NCBI GenBank assembly: GCA_947258435.1
Contig: CAMYID010000012.1
Span: 1 to 64,000 of the forward strand
Length of the DNA stretch: 64,000 nt
DNA from: an uncultured Alphaproteobacteria bacterium
GTDB taxonomy: Bacteria; Pseudomonadota; Alphaproteobacteria; UBA11222
Direction: 5' to 3'
Position numbers and translations under genes: made by a program. Below are positions 41,953 through 51,208 of this stretch, one piece after another. Within the stretch, counting starts at the first letter, position 1. Every line of letters starts with the position of its first letter. The notes under the pieces are model-generated. The model ran no database searches. It was not told the origin of the DNA and was given only the letters and a program-made list of their open reading frames with translations.

Positions 41953-44900
41953 ATGGCAACTTTAGTTCTGACATCGGCGGCCAGTGCCTATGCCGGTTCC
42001 GCCGGGCTCGGCTTCATGGCGACGACCGCGCTTGCGGTTGGGGCGGGGCTTGTTGGGGGCGTTATCGATCAGGCACTGTTTGGGGGTGCCGGGCGGGGCC
42101 GCCAGGTCGAGGGGCCGCGTATTGACGAGCTGCAGCTCCAGACCTCAAGCGAGGGTGCGCCGATACCGCGGATCTATGGCCGGGCACGCGTGTCGGGACA
42201 ACTGATCTGGGCATCGAAATTCAAGGAAGTTGTGTCCACCCGCACCACGCAAAGCAGCAGCGGCGGCGGCGGCGGAGGTAAGGGCTTTGGCGGTGGCGGC
42301 GGATCCGGCAGCAGCAGTACGGTGACCGAGTACAGCTACTTTGCCCGCTTTGCTGTCGGGCTTTGCGAGGGAGAAATCACCCGGGTCGGGCGGATTTGGG
42401 CGGATGGCAAACTGCTTGATCTTTCGGGTGTCAATTTCCGTGTTTATCGCGGCACCGAGCTGCAGCAGCCCGACCCCATGATTGAAGAGATAGAAGGCGC
42501 AGGCGCTGCCCCTGCGTTTCGCGGCCTTGCCTATGTGGTGTTTGAAGATTTGCCGCTTGCTGAATTCGGAAACAGGGTGCCACAGCTCAGCTTTGAGGTT
42601 TTTCGCGGATTGAGCGATGTGGAAGGGCTGATCCGGGGTGTTGATCTTATTCCGGGTTCGACTGAATTTGGCTATGACCCGCAGGTGCAGATCAAGGATC
42701 TGGGAAGTGGCCGCACCGGGCCGGAAAACCAGAATAACAATAGCGGCTTTTCGGATTGGGAACTTGCGCTTGATCAGCTTGCAGACAGCTGTCCTGATTG
42801 CGGAAGCGTGGCGCTTGTGGTGAGCTGGTTCGGATCCGATCTCAGGGCCGGTCACTGCGAGATCCGTCCCGCAGTCGAGACCTATGACAAGATCACCGCG
42901 CCCGATGCCTGGTCAGTAAGCGGGATGGTACGCGGTACGGCCTATCTGGTCAGCCAGTCCGGCAGCTCGCCAGCCTTCGGCGGTACCCCGTCCGACAGCA
43001 GTGTGATCCGCGCCATACAGGACCTGAAATCCCGTGGTTATCGGGTGCTGTTCTATCCGTTTCTGATGATGGATATAGCCGCCGGAAACAGTCTGCCTGA
43101 TCCGTATAGCGGTGCGACGGGTCAGCCCGAATATCCCTGGCGCGGCCGGATCACCTGCGATCCTGCGCCCGGTGAGGCAGGCAGCCCCGATAACAGCGCC
43201 GCGGTCACAACTCAGATCGATGCACTTTTCGGTAATGCTGCCACGGCCGATTTCACGCCGTGGGGTACCGCTGTCAGCTATACAGGGCCAGCGGAGTGGA
43301 GCCTGCGGCGCATGATCCTGCATTATGCGCATCTTTGCGCGCTGGCGGGTGGGGTTGATGCCTTTCTGGTGGGGTCCGAATTGCGTGGTCTGACCCAGTT
43401 ACGCGCCGGCGGCGGCAGTTATCCGACCGTGGCGCGGCTCAAGACCCTGGCGGCGGATGTGCGTGCCGTCCTGCCAGCGGCGAAAATTTCCTATGCGGCG
43501 GACTGGTCGGAATATTTCGGCCATCATCCTGACGACGGATCAGGCGATGTGTATTTCCATCTCGATCCGCTTTGGGCGGATGCGAATATCGACTTCATCG
43601 GTATCGACAATTACATGCCGCTAAGTGACTGGCGCGACGGCGACGCCCATCTTGATGCGGCGCAAGCGCCCGCGATTTATGACCTCGATTATCTAAAGGG
43701 CAACATCAGCGCGGGAGAGGGTTTTGACTGGTATTATGCAAGCGAAAGCGATCGCCAGAACCAGACCCGCACGCCAATTACGGACGGTGCATACGGCAAG
43801 GATTGGGTGTTCCGCTACAAGGATTTGTGGAACTGGTGGGAAAATACGCATTTCAACCGGCCCGGCGGTGTTGAATCGGCAATTGCCACCGAATGGGTGC
43901 CGCAGTCAAAGCCCTTCTGGTTTACCGAGATTGGCTGCCCCGCCGTTGACAAGGGAAGCAACGAACCCAACAAATTTATCGACATAAAATCCTCGGAAAG
44001 CGGCGCGCCACATTTTTCATCCGGGCGGCCGGACGATCTGATACAGCGGCGCTATCTGCAGGCGATGTATCAGTTCTGGGACACGTCCAATCCTGAATAT
44101 GCGGCGGGCAGTAATCCGGTTTCAACCGTTTATGGCGGACCGATGGTTGATCCCGATAATCTGCATGTGTGGAGCTGGGATGCGCGCCCCTGGCCTGACT
44201 TTCCGGCGCGTGGCAGTTTGTGGGCGGATGCTGAGAATTGGCGGCTGGGTCATTGGGTCAATGGACGGCTTGGTGCAGTGCCTCTGCGCGAGCTTGTCGA
44301 GCGGCTGCTCACAGATTACGGCTTTGCCGATTTCGACGCCACAGCGCTTGTCGGGGTTGTCGATGGTATCGTGATCGACCGGATCATGTCGGCGCGCGAT
44401 GTCCTGCAGCCTTTGGCGCAGGCCTTTTTTTTCGACCCGTCGGAAGAGGGAACGATGATCTGTTTTCGTCATCGCTCGGCGGCGCAAACAATCGCGCTTA
44501 CCCCTGATACGATTGTTGCAGCCGGGAGGAGCGGCGAAAGCGATGTGGAGATAACGCGGTCGCAGGAAACCGAGCTGCCGCTGTCGCTCAAGCTGCAATA
44601 TATTGATGGCAATGCGGATTATCGCCGGGGCAGTGCGGAATCCCGCAGGTTGGCGGGTAACAGTGCGCGTGTGGCGAGCATGAATTTACCGCTGGTGATG
44701 GGACAGTCGGATGCGCAGCGGATCGCTGACAGCCTGTTGCAGGAAATCTGGGCGGGCAGGGAACGGGTGCGTCTGTCGCTGCCACCGTCGCGGCTTGCGG
44801 CCTCGCCCGGTGATATTGTCGATTGGCAGGTAGCTGGTTCATCGCAGAAATTCCGTATAGAAAGCGTCGAAGATGGCGCTGACAGACCGGTTGAGGCAAT

Positions 44901-45924
44901 GCGGGTGGAAAGCGGCATCTATCAGCAGCTCACAGGGCCTGAACGGGCAATTTCAGTGCCCCCACCCGCGGCCTTTGGTCCGCCTTTGACGGAATTTCTG
45001 GATCTGCCGCTCCTGAGCGGGACAGAGACACCGCACGCGGTACGGGTTGCGGCCTTTGCCGACCCCTGGCCAGGGGGTGTTGCAATCTACCGCAGCCCAT
45101 CCACGACCGGTTATGTCTGGGACAGTCTTGCCGATGCCCCCGCTGTAATTGGCGAAAGCGATGCCGACTTTTCGGCCGGTCCGGTCGGGCGATGGGACCG
45201 GGGCAATGCGCTGTTTGTCACCCTGTATGGCGGCACGCTTCAGTCGCGCGATGATCTTGCGGTACTGGCGGGGGCAAATATCGCCGCGATCCGCAACGGG
45301 GCCGGTGCGTGGGAGGTGTTCCAGTTCGCCCGGGCAGAGCTGATCGGCCCAAATCAGTATAAGCTCAGCCGCCTGCTACGCGGTCAGGCAGGGACGGAGC
45401 TGGCAATGGCCTCGCCGGTGCTGGCGGGCGCGCGGTTTGTCCTGCTTGATGGTGCGGTGATGCAGTCGGGAATGGGGGCGGAACAGCGTGGACTGCCACT
45501 CAACTGGCGCTTCGGGCCAGCAGGCCGACCGATAGACGATTTTACCTATCAGACGATGGCTTATACCCCGCAGGGTGTGGGATTGCGGCCCTTAAGCCCG
45601 GTCCATGTTCGCGCCGTGCGGAATGCCTCAAACCATGATCTTGCGATTTCCTGGGTGCGTCGCACCCGTATTGGCGGCGATAGCTGGGCACAGACAGAAG
45701 TGCCGCTCTCAGAAGCGAGTGAAGTGTATGAGGTCGATATCCGCGATGGTCAGCAAACTGTCCGGACCGTGCAATCCAATGTGCCGCAAATCACCTATAC
45801 AGCGGCGCAGCAGAACACGGATTTTGCCGTCGGCGCGCCGGTAATGCCCCTAACCATCGCCATTTATCAGATTTCCGAAAGCTATGGGCGCGGTTCCGCG
45901 CGGGAGGTCACGCTTTATGTCTAG
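41953..45924 (+). CDS. GTA megatron protein with TIM-barrel-like domain (g15)
   Basis: A 1323-aa tail-tip protein. The N-terminal ~100 residues include a hydrophobic Gly/Ala-rich segment and a Gly run (about residues 97-118), then a J-like hub region. The central glycoside-hydrolase-like TIM barrel contains ISYAADWSEYFGHHPDDGSG (about 516-535), DANIDFIGIDNYMPLSDWRD and PFWFTEIGCPAVDKGSNEPN, with the usual acidic residues of GTA TIM barrels. The rest is a phage-tail-like beta domain. It forms the central baseplate and may bind or cut surface polysaccharide. Length is normal for g15. Confidence 0.94.
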   Translation: MATLVLTSAASAYAGSAGLGFMATTALAVGAGLVGGVIDQALFGGAGRGRQVEGPRIDELQLQTSSEGAPIPRIYGRARVSGQLIWASKFKEVVSTRTTQSSSGGGGGGKGFGGGGGSGSSSTVTEYSYFARFAVGLCEGEITRVGRIWADGKLLDLSGVNFRVYRGTELQQPDPMIEEIEGAGAAPAFRGLAYVVFEDLPLAEFGNRVPQLSFEVFRGLSDVEGLIRGVDLIPGSTEFGYDPQVQIKDLGSGRTGPENQNNNSGFSDWELALDQLADSCPDCGSVALVVSWFGSDLRAGHCEIRPAVETYDKITAPDAWSVSGMVRGTAYLVSQSGSSPAFGGTPSDSSVIRAIQDLKSRGYRVLFYPFLMMDIAAGNSLPDPYSGATGQPEYPWRGRITCDPAPGEAGSPDNSAAVTTQIDALFGNAATADFTPWGTAVSYTGPAEWSLRRMILHYAHLCALAGGVDAFLVGSELRGLTQLRAGGGSYPTVARLKTLAADVRAVLPAAKISYAADWSEYFGHHPDDGSGDVYFHLDPLWADANIDFIGIDNYMPLSDWRDGDAHLDAAQAPAIYDLDYLKGNISAGEGFDWYYASESDRQNQTRTPITDGAYGKDWVFRYKDLWNWWENTHFNRPGGVESAIATEWVPQSKPFWFTEIGCPAVDKGSNEPNKFIDIKSSESGAPHFSSGRPDDLIQRRYLQAMYQFWDTSNPEYAAGSNPVSTVYGGPMVDPDNLHVWSWDARPWPDFPARGSLWADAENWRLGHWVNGRLGAVPLRELVERLLTDYGFADFDATALVGVVDGIVIDRIMSARDVLQPLAQAFFFDPSEEGTMICFRHRSAAQTIALTPDTIVAAGRSGESDVEITRSQETELPLSLKLQYIDGNADYRRGSAESRRLAGNSARVASMNLPLVMGQSDAQRIADSLLQEIWAGRERVRLSLPPSRLAASPGDIVDWQVAGSSQKFRIESVEDGADRPVEAMRVESGIYQQLTGPERAISVPPPAAFGPPLTEFLDLPLLSGTETPHAVRVAAFADPWPGGVAIYRSPSTTGYVWDSLADAPAVIGESDADFSAGPVGRWDRGNALFVTLYGGTLQSRDDLAVLAGANIAAIRNGAGAWEVFQFARAELIGPNQYKLSRLLRGQAGTELAMASPVLAGARFVLLDGAVMQSGMGAEQRGLPLNWRFGPAGRPIDDFTYQTMAYTPQGVGLRPLSPVHVRAVRNASNHDLAISWVRRTRIGGDSWAQTEVPLSEASEVYEVDIRDGQQTVRTVQSNVPQITYTAAQQNTDFAVGAPVMPLTIAIYQISESYGRGSAREVTLYV

Positions 45925-46636
45925 TACTGCCAATCTCGATATTGCTTATCTTCAGGCCGCGCAATCGCAGAAGCATGTAACGATGAATGACGCGCTTGAT
46001 GCGCTCGACACACTTGTTCAGCTGACGGTGAACAGGCGTGATCTGACCGCCCCTCCGGCAACGCCACCGGAGGGGGAGCGGTATATCGTTGCAACAGGCG
46101 CCACCGGCGGCTGGAGCGGCCAGGACGGAAATGTTGCCGTCTGGCGGGCGGGCGCCTGGGCTTTTCACACGCCGCGCGCAGGCTGGCGCGCGTTCGTCGA
46201 TACGGAAACATTGTTGTTGTTGCATGACGGTACCGGCTGGTCAGAAGTTTGGGATCGGGCGGGGCTTACCGTTGCGCGGGCACCATCGGGCGCGCACACC
46301 GTTTTTCACATATTGGAGGAGGAGCATACGCTGGCCCAGGCTGCGACGTCCGATACAGGCATTGCTATCCCGGCCCGCGCGATCGTGCATGGGGTCACGG
46401 TTCGCGTTTCCGATGCGGTGACAGGCGCCAGCTCCTTTGACTGTGGCGTTGCAGGGGAAACAGGCAAATATGGCGGGTCGCTTGGCGCTTCTGCAGGCAG
46501 CAGCAATATCGGGGTGACCGGCCCCACCGCATTTTATTCCGATACCCCGATCCGGTTCAGTGCGAACGGGGCTGACTTCACCGGCGGCAAGGTGCGGGTC
46601 GCGATTCATTATATTGCCCTGAATGCGCCGGATTAA
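45917..46636 (+). CDS. DUF2793 tail-associated protein at the end of the GTA cluster
   Basis: A 239-aa protein. The N-terminal DUF2793 part (LDIAYLQAAQSQKHVTMNDA, LDTLVQLTVNRRDLTAPPAT, GWSGQDGNVAVWRAGAWAFH) is followed by a beta-rich C-terminal domain (about residues 140-239). DUF2793 proteins follow g15 in several alphaproteobacterial GTA or phage clusters and are probably fibre or receptor-contact proteins. I start at ATG 45917, overlapping the g15 stop by eight bases. The C-terminal domain has no recognised fold and may define recipient range. Confidence 0.82.
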   Translation: MSSTANLDIAYLQAAQSQKHVTMNDALDALDTLVQLTVNRRDLTAPPATPPEGERYIVATGATGGWSGQDGNVAVWRAGAWAFHTPRAGWRAFVDTETLLLLHDGTGWSEVWDRAGLTVARAPSGAHTVFHILEEEHTLAQAATSDTGIAIPARAIVHGVTVRVSDAVTGASSFDCGVAGETGKYGGSLGASAGSSNIGVTGPTAFYSDTPIRFSANGADFTGGKVRVAIHYIALNAPD

Positions 46637-46756
46637 GCCGCTGTCAGCGCGTCCTTGTTGCGAGCCGGAGACCCACTGATCGGTTCTGTGTACAACTTTG
46701 GTTTTTCTGTCCATGATGGCGCAAATTCAAAGAATGCGGTTGGTGGGGAGAAATCG

Positions 46757-47557
46757 ATGAACCGATTGGACAATAAAGTTGCGTTGATCACCGGTGGTGC
46801 GCGCGGCCTTGGCGGTGCGATGGCGCATAAAATGGCAGCGGCCGGGGCAAAAGTGCTGATCACGGATCTGCTTGAGGAAGCGGGCGCGGAAACGGCGCAG
46901 GCAATCCAGAGCGAAGGCGGCACAGCGATTTTTATGCGTCACGATGTAACGGAAGAGGCGCAGTGGAAGGCGGCAATCACGCTTGCCGGCGATAAACTTG
47001 GCGGGCTTGATATCCTTGTTAACAATGCGGGCATCGCCTCTGACGGAACGCCCCTGGAGCATTTGTCGCTCGATGCCTGGCGCAAGGTCATTGCAGTTGA
47101 TCTGGACAGTTTGTTCCTCGGGATCAAGCATGCAATCCCGCCAATGCGCGAACGCGCCGGCCAATGGGCAGGCGGCGGCTCGATCATCAATATTTCCTCG
47201 ATTTACGGCATTGTGGGTTCGCCGGGCGCGGCCTCCTATCATGCGGCAAAGGGCGGGGTGCGGCTGTTGACCAAGGCGGCAGCGCTTGAACTTGCGCCGG
47301 CCAGAATTCGTGTGAATTCGGTGCATCCGGGCTTTATCGAAACCGATATGGTGCGCGAGGGGATTCGCAAGATGGCGGGCGCTGGTCTTGGTATCGGCGA
47401 AAATGAGATGAAGCAGGAACTGACTAACCGCCATCCGATCGGCCGGATGGGCGTGCCTGTGGATATCGCCAATGCCGTGCTGTTTCTTGCATCTGACGAT
47501 TCAGCCTTTATGACGGGTACGGAGGTTGTGGTCGATGGCGGCTATACGGCGCAATAA
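46757..47557 (+). CDS. Short-chain dehydrogenase/reductase, tandem copy 1
   Basis: A 266-aa SDR: TGGARGLG (residues 12-19), NNAG, ISSIYGIVG with catalytic Ser, and Tyr-x3-Lys in YHAAKGG (about 157-161); MTGTEVVVDGGYTAQ at the end is typical. It oxidises or reduces a secondary alcohol/ketone with NAD(P). The start at 46757 follows GTGGGGAG. It is the first of three related SDR genes and follows the GTA cluster by 120 bp, but has nothing to do with phage functions. Confidence 0.9.
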   Translation: MNRLDNKVALITGGARGLGGAMAHKMAAAGAKVLITDLLEEAGAETAQAIQSEGGTAIFMRHDVTEEAQWKAAITLAGDKLGGLDILVNNAGIASDGTPLEHLSLDAWRKVIAVDLDSLFLGIKHAIPPMRERAGQWAGGGSIINISSIYGIVGSPGAASYHAAKGGVRLLTKAAALELAPARIRVNSVHPGFIETDMVREGIRKMAGAGLGIGENEMKQELTNRHPIGRMGVPVDIANAVLFLASDDSAFMTGTEVVVDGGYTAQ

Positions 47558-47602
47558 CAAGCGTCCGGCACAAAACAGATAAGAGTAAAGGGAGGAATTG
47601 TA

Positions 47603-48400
47603 ATGAATAGCGTCGAAGGAAAAATAGCACTTGTCAGCGGTGGAGCACGCGGGCTTGGCGGCATGTCAGCCAAAAAACTTGCCGAGGCGGGGGCAAAGGT
47701 CGTGATCTCTGACATTCGTGAGGAAGAAGCCGCAGAAACGCTGGACGTGATCTCCAAAGCAGGTGGCGCAGCCAAGTTCGTCCGCCATGACGTGGCAATC
47801 GAGGAAGAATGGGCTGCTGCCGTCAAATTTGCCGTCGATGAGTTTGGCGGGCTTGATGTTGTTGTCAACAATGCCGGTGTGGCAAGCGCCGCGCGTCCGC
47901 TTGAAGAGCTGTCGCTTGAATCCTGGCGGCGGCTCATGAGCATTAATCTCGATGGCGTGTTTCTCGGTATCAAGCATGCCATCCCGCCGATCAGGGAGCG
48001 GGCGGGGCGTTGGCCCGGCGGCGGTTCGATCATCAATATTTCCTCGATCATGGGCTTTATCGGCGGGGCGCGGTCTGCGGCTTATTGTGCAAGCAAGGGG
48101 GGCGTGCGCCTTCTCACAAAAGCGGCGGCACTGGAACTTGCACCCGCGAAGATCCGCGTCAACTCGGTCCATCCGGGTTTCATTGATACGCCGCTATTGC
48201 GCGGAGGCGTGGAAGCGGCCGACAAGCGTATGGAAGGTGGCGGACAGCACTTCATTGACGGTATCGTTGCGCGGCATCCGATTGGCCGGCTTGGTCAGGA
48301 GGAGGACATTGCAAATGCCGTTCGTTTTCTGGCATCAGACGATTCCGCATTCATGACCGGGACGGAAGTCGTGGTCGATGGCGGTTATCTGGCGCAGTAG
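47603..48400 (+). CDS. Short-chain dehydrogenase/reductase, tandem copy 2
   Basis: A 265-aa SDR closely related to the one before: GGARGLGG near the N-terminus, HDVAIEEEW in the second strand region, NNAGVAS, ISSIMGFIG, and the catalytic YCASKGG (about 157-163). The shared GLDVVVNNAG and FLGIKHAIPPIRERAG with copy 1 show a duplication origin. A ribosome site AAAGGGAGG precedes the ATG. Probably acts on related hydroxyl or keto groups of the same substrate class. Confidence 0.9.
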   Translation: MNSVEGKIALVSGGARGLGGMSAKKLAEAGAKVVISDIREEEAAETLDVISKAGGAAKFVRHDVAIEEEWAAAVKFAVDEFGGLDVVVNNAGVASAARPLEELSLESWRRLMSINLDGVFLGIKHAIPPIRERAGRWPGGGSIINISSIMGFIGGARSAAYCASKGGVRLLTKAAALELAPAKIRVNSVHPGFIDTPLLRGGVEAADKRMEGGGQHFIDGIVARHPIGRLGQEEDIANAVRFLASDDSAFMTGTEVVVDGGYLAQ

Positions 48401-48409
48401 GAGGGGAAT

Positions 48410-49201
48410 ATGAACAGGGTAGATGGCAAGGTTGCATTAATTTCCGGCGCGGCGCGCGGGCTTGGTGCGCAGGCGGCAAAGATTTTTACGCAGAATGGCG
48501 GCAAGGTTGTGATTACCGATCTGCTTGAAGATCAGGGACATGCGACGGTTGAGGAGATAAAAAAGGCAGGTGGTGAAGCCATATTCGTTCGCCATGATGT
48601 GACGAAGCAAGAAGATTGGCAGAATGCCGTTCAAACCGGCGTCGATCATTTTGGCGGGCTTGACGTGCTTGTGAATAATGCGGGGATTTTCTTTCTCAAG
48701 CCGACCGAGGAAATGACGCTTGATGACTGGCACCGGATGATTTCGGTCAATCTTGACGGTGTTTTTCTTGGTACAAAGACGGCTTTGCCGGCGCTGAAGA
48801 AAAGCGCGGAAAAAGCCAAGGTGGGAAGCGCGATCGTCAATCTGTCTTCCATCGCAGGCATCACCGGCGCATTTAACGGGTCGGCCTATTGTATGAGCAA
48901 GGGCGGGGTGCGGCTTTATACAAAAGCCTGCGCACTTGAATTCGCGCCGCACCGGATTCGCGTGAATTCGGTCCATCCGGGCCTGATTGATACGGATATG
49001 GGCCGTCAGGTGATTGACGATATTTCGGGCGGTGGGGCGGCCAGCAATGCGGTGCGCGATGCCATGGTGTCTGCCCATCCGCTCGGCCGGCTGGGTGTGC
49101 CGCTCGATATTGCCAACGGAATTGTCTTCCTGGCCTCCGATGATGCCGCTTTCATGACCGGTTCGGAGCTTGTGGTCGATGGGGGTAACACCGCCCAGTA
49201 A
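48410..49201 (+). CDS. Short-chain dehydrogenase/reductase, tandem copy 3
   Basis: A 263-aa SDR: SGAARGLG replaces the usual TGGARGLG at residues 12-19, followed by NNAGIFFL, LSSIAGITG and YCMSKGG as the catalytic Tyr-x3-Lys. It is the most diverged of the three tandem copies (FTQNGGKVVITDLLEDQG in the cofactor region with an Asp favouring NAD+). It starts nine bases after copy 2 with GGAGGGG in front, so the two are surely co-transcribed. A hairpin follows its stop. Confidence 0.9.
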   Translation: MNRVDGKVALISGAARGLGAQAAKIFTQNGGKVVITDLLEDQGHATVEEIKKAGGEAIFVRHDVTKQEDWQNAVQTGVDHFGGLDVLVNNAGIFFLKPTEEMTLDDWHRMISVNLDGVFLGTKTALPALKKSAEKAKVGSAIVNLSSIAGITGAFNGSAYCMSKGGVRLYTKACALEFAPHRIRVNSVHPGLIDTDMGRQVIDDISGGGAASNAVRDAMVSAHPLGRLGVPLDIANGIVFLASDDAAFMTGSELVVDGGNTAQ

Positions 49202-49214
49202 TTATGAAAAAGAG

Positions 49215-49235
49215 GGGCCGGGTGTGACCCGGCCC
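49215..49235. terminator. Hairpin between converging genes
   Basis: GGGCCGGGT (49215-49223), loop GTG, ACCCGGCCC (49227-49235), between the third SDR and the minus-strand hydrolase. It has no T-run on the plus strand; on the minus strand it precedes TCTTTTTC and so resembles a terminator for the hydrolase genes. Confidence 0.7.
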
Positions 49236-49253
49236 GCCTGAATTGTTTGGGGG

Positions 49254-50144
49254 TCAGCCCCATTTCTCAACAAGATATTCGCCGATCCGGTCAAGCGCCT
49301 GCGTACCTTCGGGTAGCATCTGATAGAATAGCTGCCAGACATGGATCATTTCATCCCAGACTTCGAGCGTGACATCGACACCAGCCGTTTTGGCCCGTTC
49401 CGCAAGGGTCAGCGAATCGTTCAGCAGCGTTTCGTGATCGCCGACCTGAATGAGCATCGGCGGCAAGTTCTGGAGATCCGCAAAAAGTGGTGAGGCAAGC
49501 GGTGTTTTCGGGTCCGCCCCGTTCAGATAAAGCCCCGCCATCATCAGCAGCATGTCTTTCTGAACCATGGGATCCTGTTCGGCGCGGGTCGTCATGGTTT
49601 CAGACTCGCCCGTCAGATCGGTCCAGGGGCTAAGAAGCGCTGCGGTTTTGGGTAATGGCAAACCCGCATCGCGTAACGACACAAGCGTCGCAACGCTTAG
49701 TCCGCCGCCCGCCGAATCACCGGAAATCGCCAGCTTCTCAGGCGCGTAACCCTGCGACAGAAGCCAGCGATAGGCCTTGACCGCATCGTCGAGCGCACCG
49801 GGAAATGCCGTCTCGGGCGCCAGCCGGTAATCAATGACAAGCAGTTTTGCGCGTGCCGTCTGCGATAGCTTTGCCGCCATTGCGCGATGGGTAGCGGGAG
49901 AGCCGATGACATAACCGCCGCCATGCAGATAAAGAATGGCGTGGTCGTCACGGGCCTGTGGACTTACAACCCATTCCGAAGCGACATCGTCCACCGTGAC
50001 AGCGGTAACTTCCGTCCCTTCCGGCATAGGAAAGATGCCGACGGATGCTTCCATTCCGGCACGCCGTTCCTCAATTGTTGCATTCTCATCCCGCGGCATT
50101 GCCGCGAACATTTCGCGCAATTGCGCCAATTCCGCACTTGCCAT
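49254..50144 (-). CDS. Alpha/beta hydrolase, HSL type, copy A
   Basis: A 296-aa esterase-like protein: LYLHGGGYVIG (about residues 74-84), nucleophile elbow GDSAGGG (about 145-151), and a C-terminal WDEMIHVWQLF with the catalytic His. It is a clear paralogue of the gene at 50191-51087 just upstream on the same strand. I start at ATG 50144, preceded by AGGAAAGGACC; a longer reading would overlap the neighbour. It may hydrolyse an ester or lactone formed in the local catabolic route. Confidence 0.87.
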   Translation of the reverse strand: MASAELAQLREMFAAMPRDENATIEERRAGMEASVGIFPMPEGTEVTAVTVDDVASEWVVSPQARDDHAILYLHGGGYVIGSPATHRAMAAKLSQTARAKLLVIDYRLAPETAFPGALDDAVKAYRWLLSQGYAPEKLAISGDSAGGGLSVATLVSLRDAGLPLPKTAALLSPWTDLTGESETMTTRAEQDPMVQKDMLLMMAGLYLNGADPKTPLASPLFADLQNLPPMLIQVGDHETLLNDSLTLAERAKTAGVDVTLEVWDEMIHVWQLFYQMLPEGTQALDRIGEYLVEKWG

Positions 50145-50190
50145 AATCCGGTCCTTTCCTGTTGAAAGTCGTTTGGTTATCCCGGCCTGC

Positions 50191-51087
50191 TCAGCCTGGC
50201 CATTTGTCGCGCAGGAAGACGCCAATCCCCTCGATCGCCTGTTTGCCTTCATCCAGCATCGGATGAAAAGCATGCCAGACATGGATCATCTCGTCCCAAA
50301 CCTCAAGTGTGCTGTCGACGCCGCAGGCCTTTGCCTTTTCGTGCAAATCAAGGGAATCACCGAGCAGAACTTCCGCATCGCCCACATGGATGAGAAGCGG
50401 CGGCAACCCGGTCAGATCCGCATAATTTGGTGATGCGGTTGGCAATTTTGCGTCGGCACCCTGCAAATAAGCCCCTGCCATGTCTGCAATGCCAGGCTGC
50501 TGGATCATCGGATCTGCTTCTGCCCGCGTTTGGTAGGTTTCGTGTGAGCAGGTGAGGTCCGACCAGGGGCTGATGCAGACCGCAGCACCAGGCAGGGCTG
50601 CACCTTCATCGCGTAACGCCACAAGGGTTGCCGCTGTCAGCCCGCCTCCCGCTGAATCCCCCGCAATTGCCGTCTTTTGTGGGGCATATCCCTGTTCAAC
50701 CAGCCATTTATAGGCAGCGGCGCCATCTTCTACCGCCGCAGGATAGGGGTTTTCGGGTGCCAGCCGGTAATCGACGAGCAGCACTTTTGCCTTTGCCGCA
50801 CGGGATACTTCACCCGCCAGTGCCCGATGTGTGACCAGCGAACCGATCACATAGCCGCCACCATGCAGATACAGGATCGCATGGTCTGTGTCGGCCCCGG
50901 GCGCGCTCAGCCATTCTGCATCCATGCCGGCGGCTTTTGTCGGCGTGACCTCGATATCGCTTGCCACGGGGAATGAGGTCTTTTCCATGCCTTTGCGGCG
51001 CTGTTCGATCGTAACTTCCGAATCGGTTGGGGCGGTACCTTGCCGCCGCAATACTTCCTGCAATTTCGCTATTGGCATCCCGCCCAT
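50191..51087 (-). CDS. Alpha/beta hydrolase, HSL type, copy B
   Basis: A 298-aa paralogue of the preceding gene with LYLHGGGYVIG, YRLAPENPYPAA, GDSAGGGLTAATL and WDEMIHVWHAF in the same places. The two probably form an operon, copy B first, with 46 bases between them. Both belong to the HSL/family IV esterases. Differences lie mostly in the N-terminal cap region (residues 1-60), which shapes the substrate pocket, so the two may act on different esters. Confidence 0.87.
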   Translation of the reverse strand: MGGMPIAKLQEVLRRQGTAPTDSEVTIEQRRKGMEKTSFPVASDIEVTPTKAAGMDAEWLSAPGADTDHAILYLHGGGYVIGSLVTHRALAGEVSRAAKAKVLLVDYRLAPENPYPAAVEDGAAAYKWLVEQGYAPQKTAIAGDSAGGGLTAATLVALRDEGAALPGAAVCISPWSDLTCSHETYQTRAEADPMIQQPGIADMAGAYLQGADAKLPTASPNYADLTGLPPLLIHVGDAEVLLGDSLDLHEKAKACGVDSTLEVWDEMIHVWHAFHPMLDEGKQAIEGIGVFLRDKWPG

Positions 51088-51208
51088 TTGACCCTCCCTC
51101 GCGTCAATTTTGTTGTTAGCTTATTGTCGGTCAGGGCGCTGCGTGGCACAAGATTTATAGTCGGCTGTGTCAAATTTTGCGCCGACCGAGAGCGAAAGGG
51201 CGGATCTG

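Larger units (their letters stand above)
30025..46636 (+). mobile_element. RcGTA-like gene transfer agent structural cluster
   Basis: All genes point the same way and follow the Rhodobacter capsulatus GTA order g1 to g15: small and large terminase, portal, small membrane protein, prohead protease, capsid, g6-g9, g10, g10.1, tape measure, g12, g13, NlpC/P60 peptidase and the TIM-barrel megatron, with a DUF2793 protein at the end. No integrase, replication or lysis genes are inside, as expected for a domesticated GTA. An acyl-CoA dehydrogenase gene is inserted at 33425-34624. All structural frames are intact, so particles may still be made. Confidence 0.93.
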
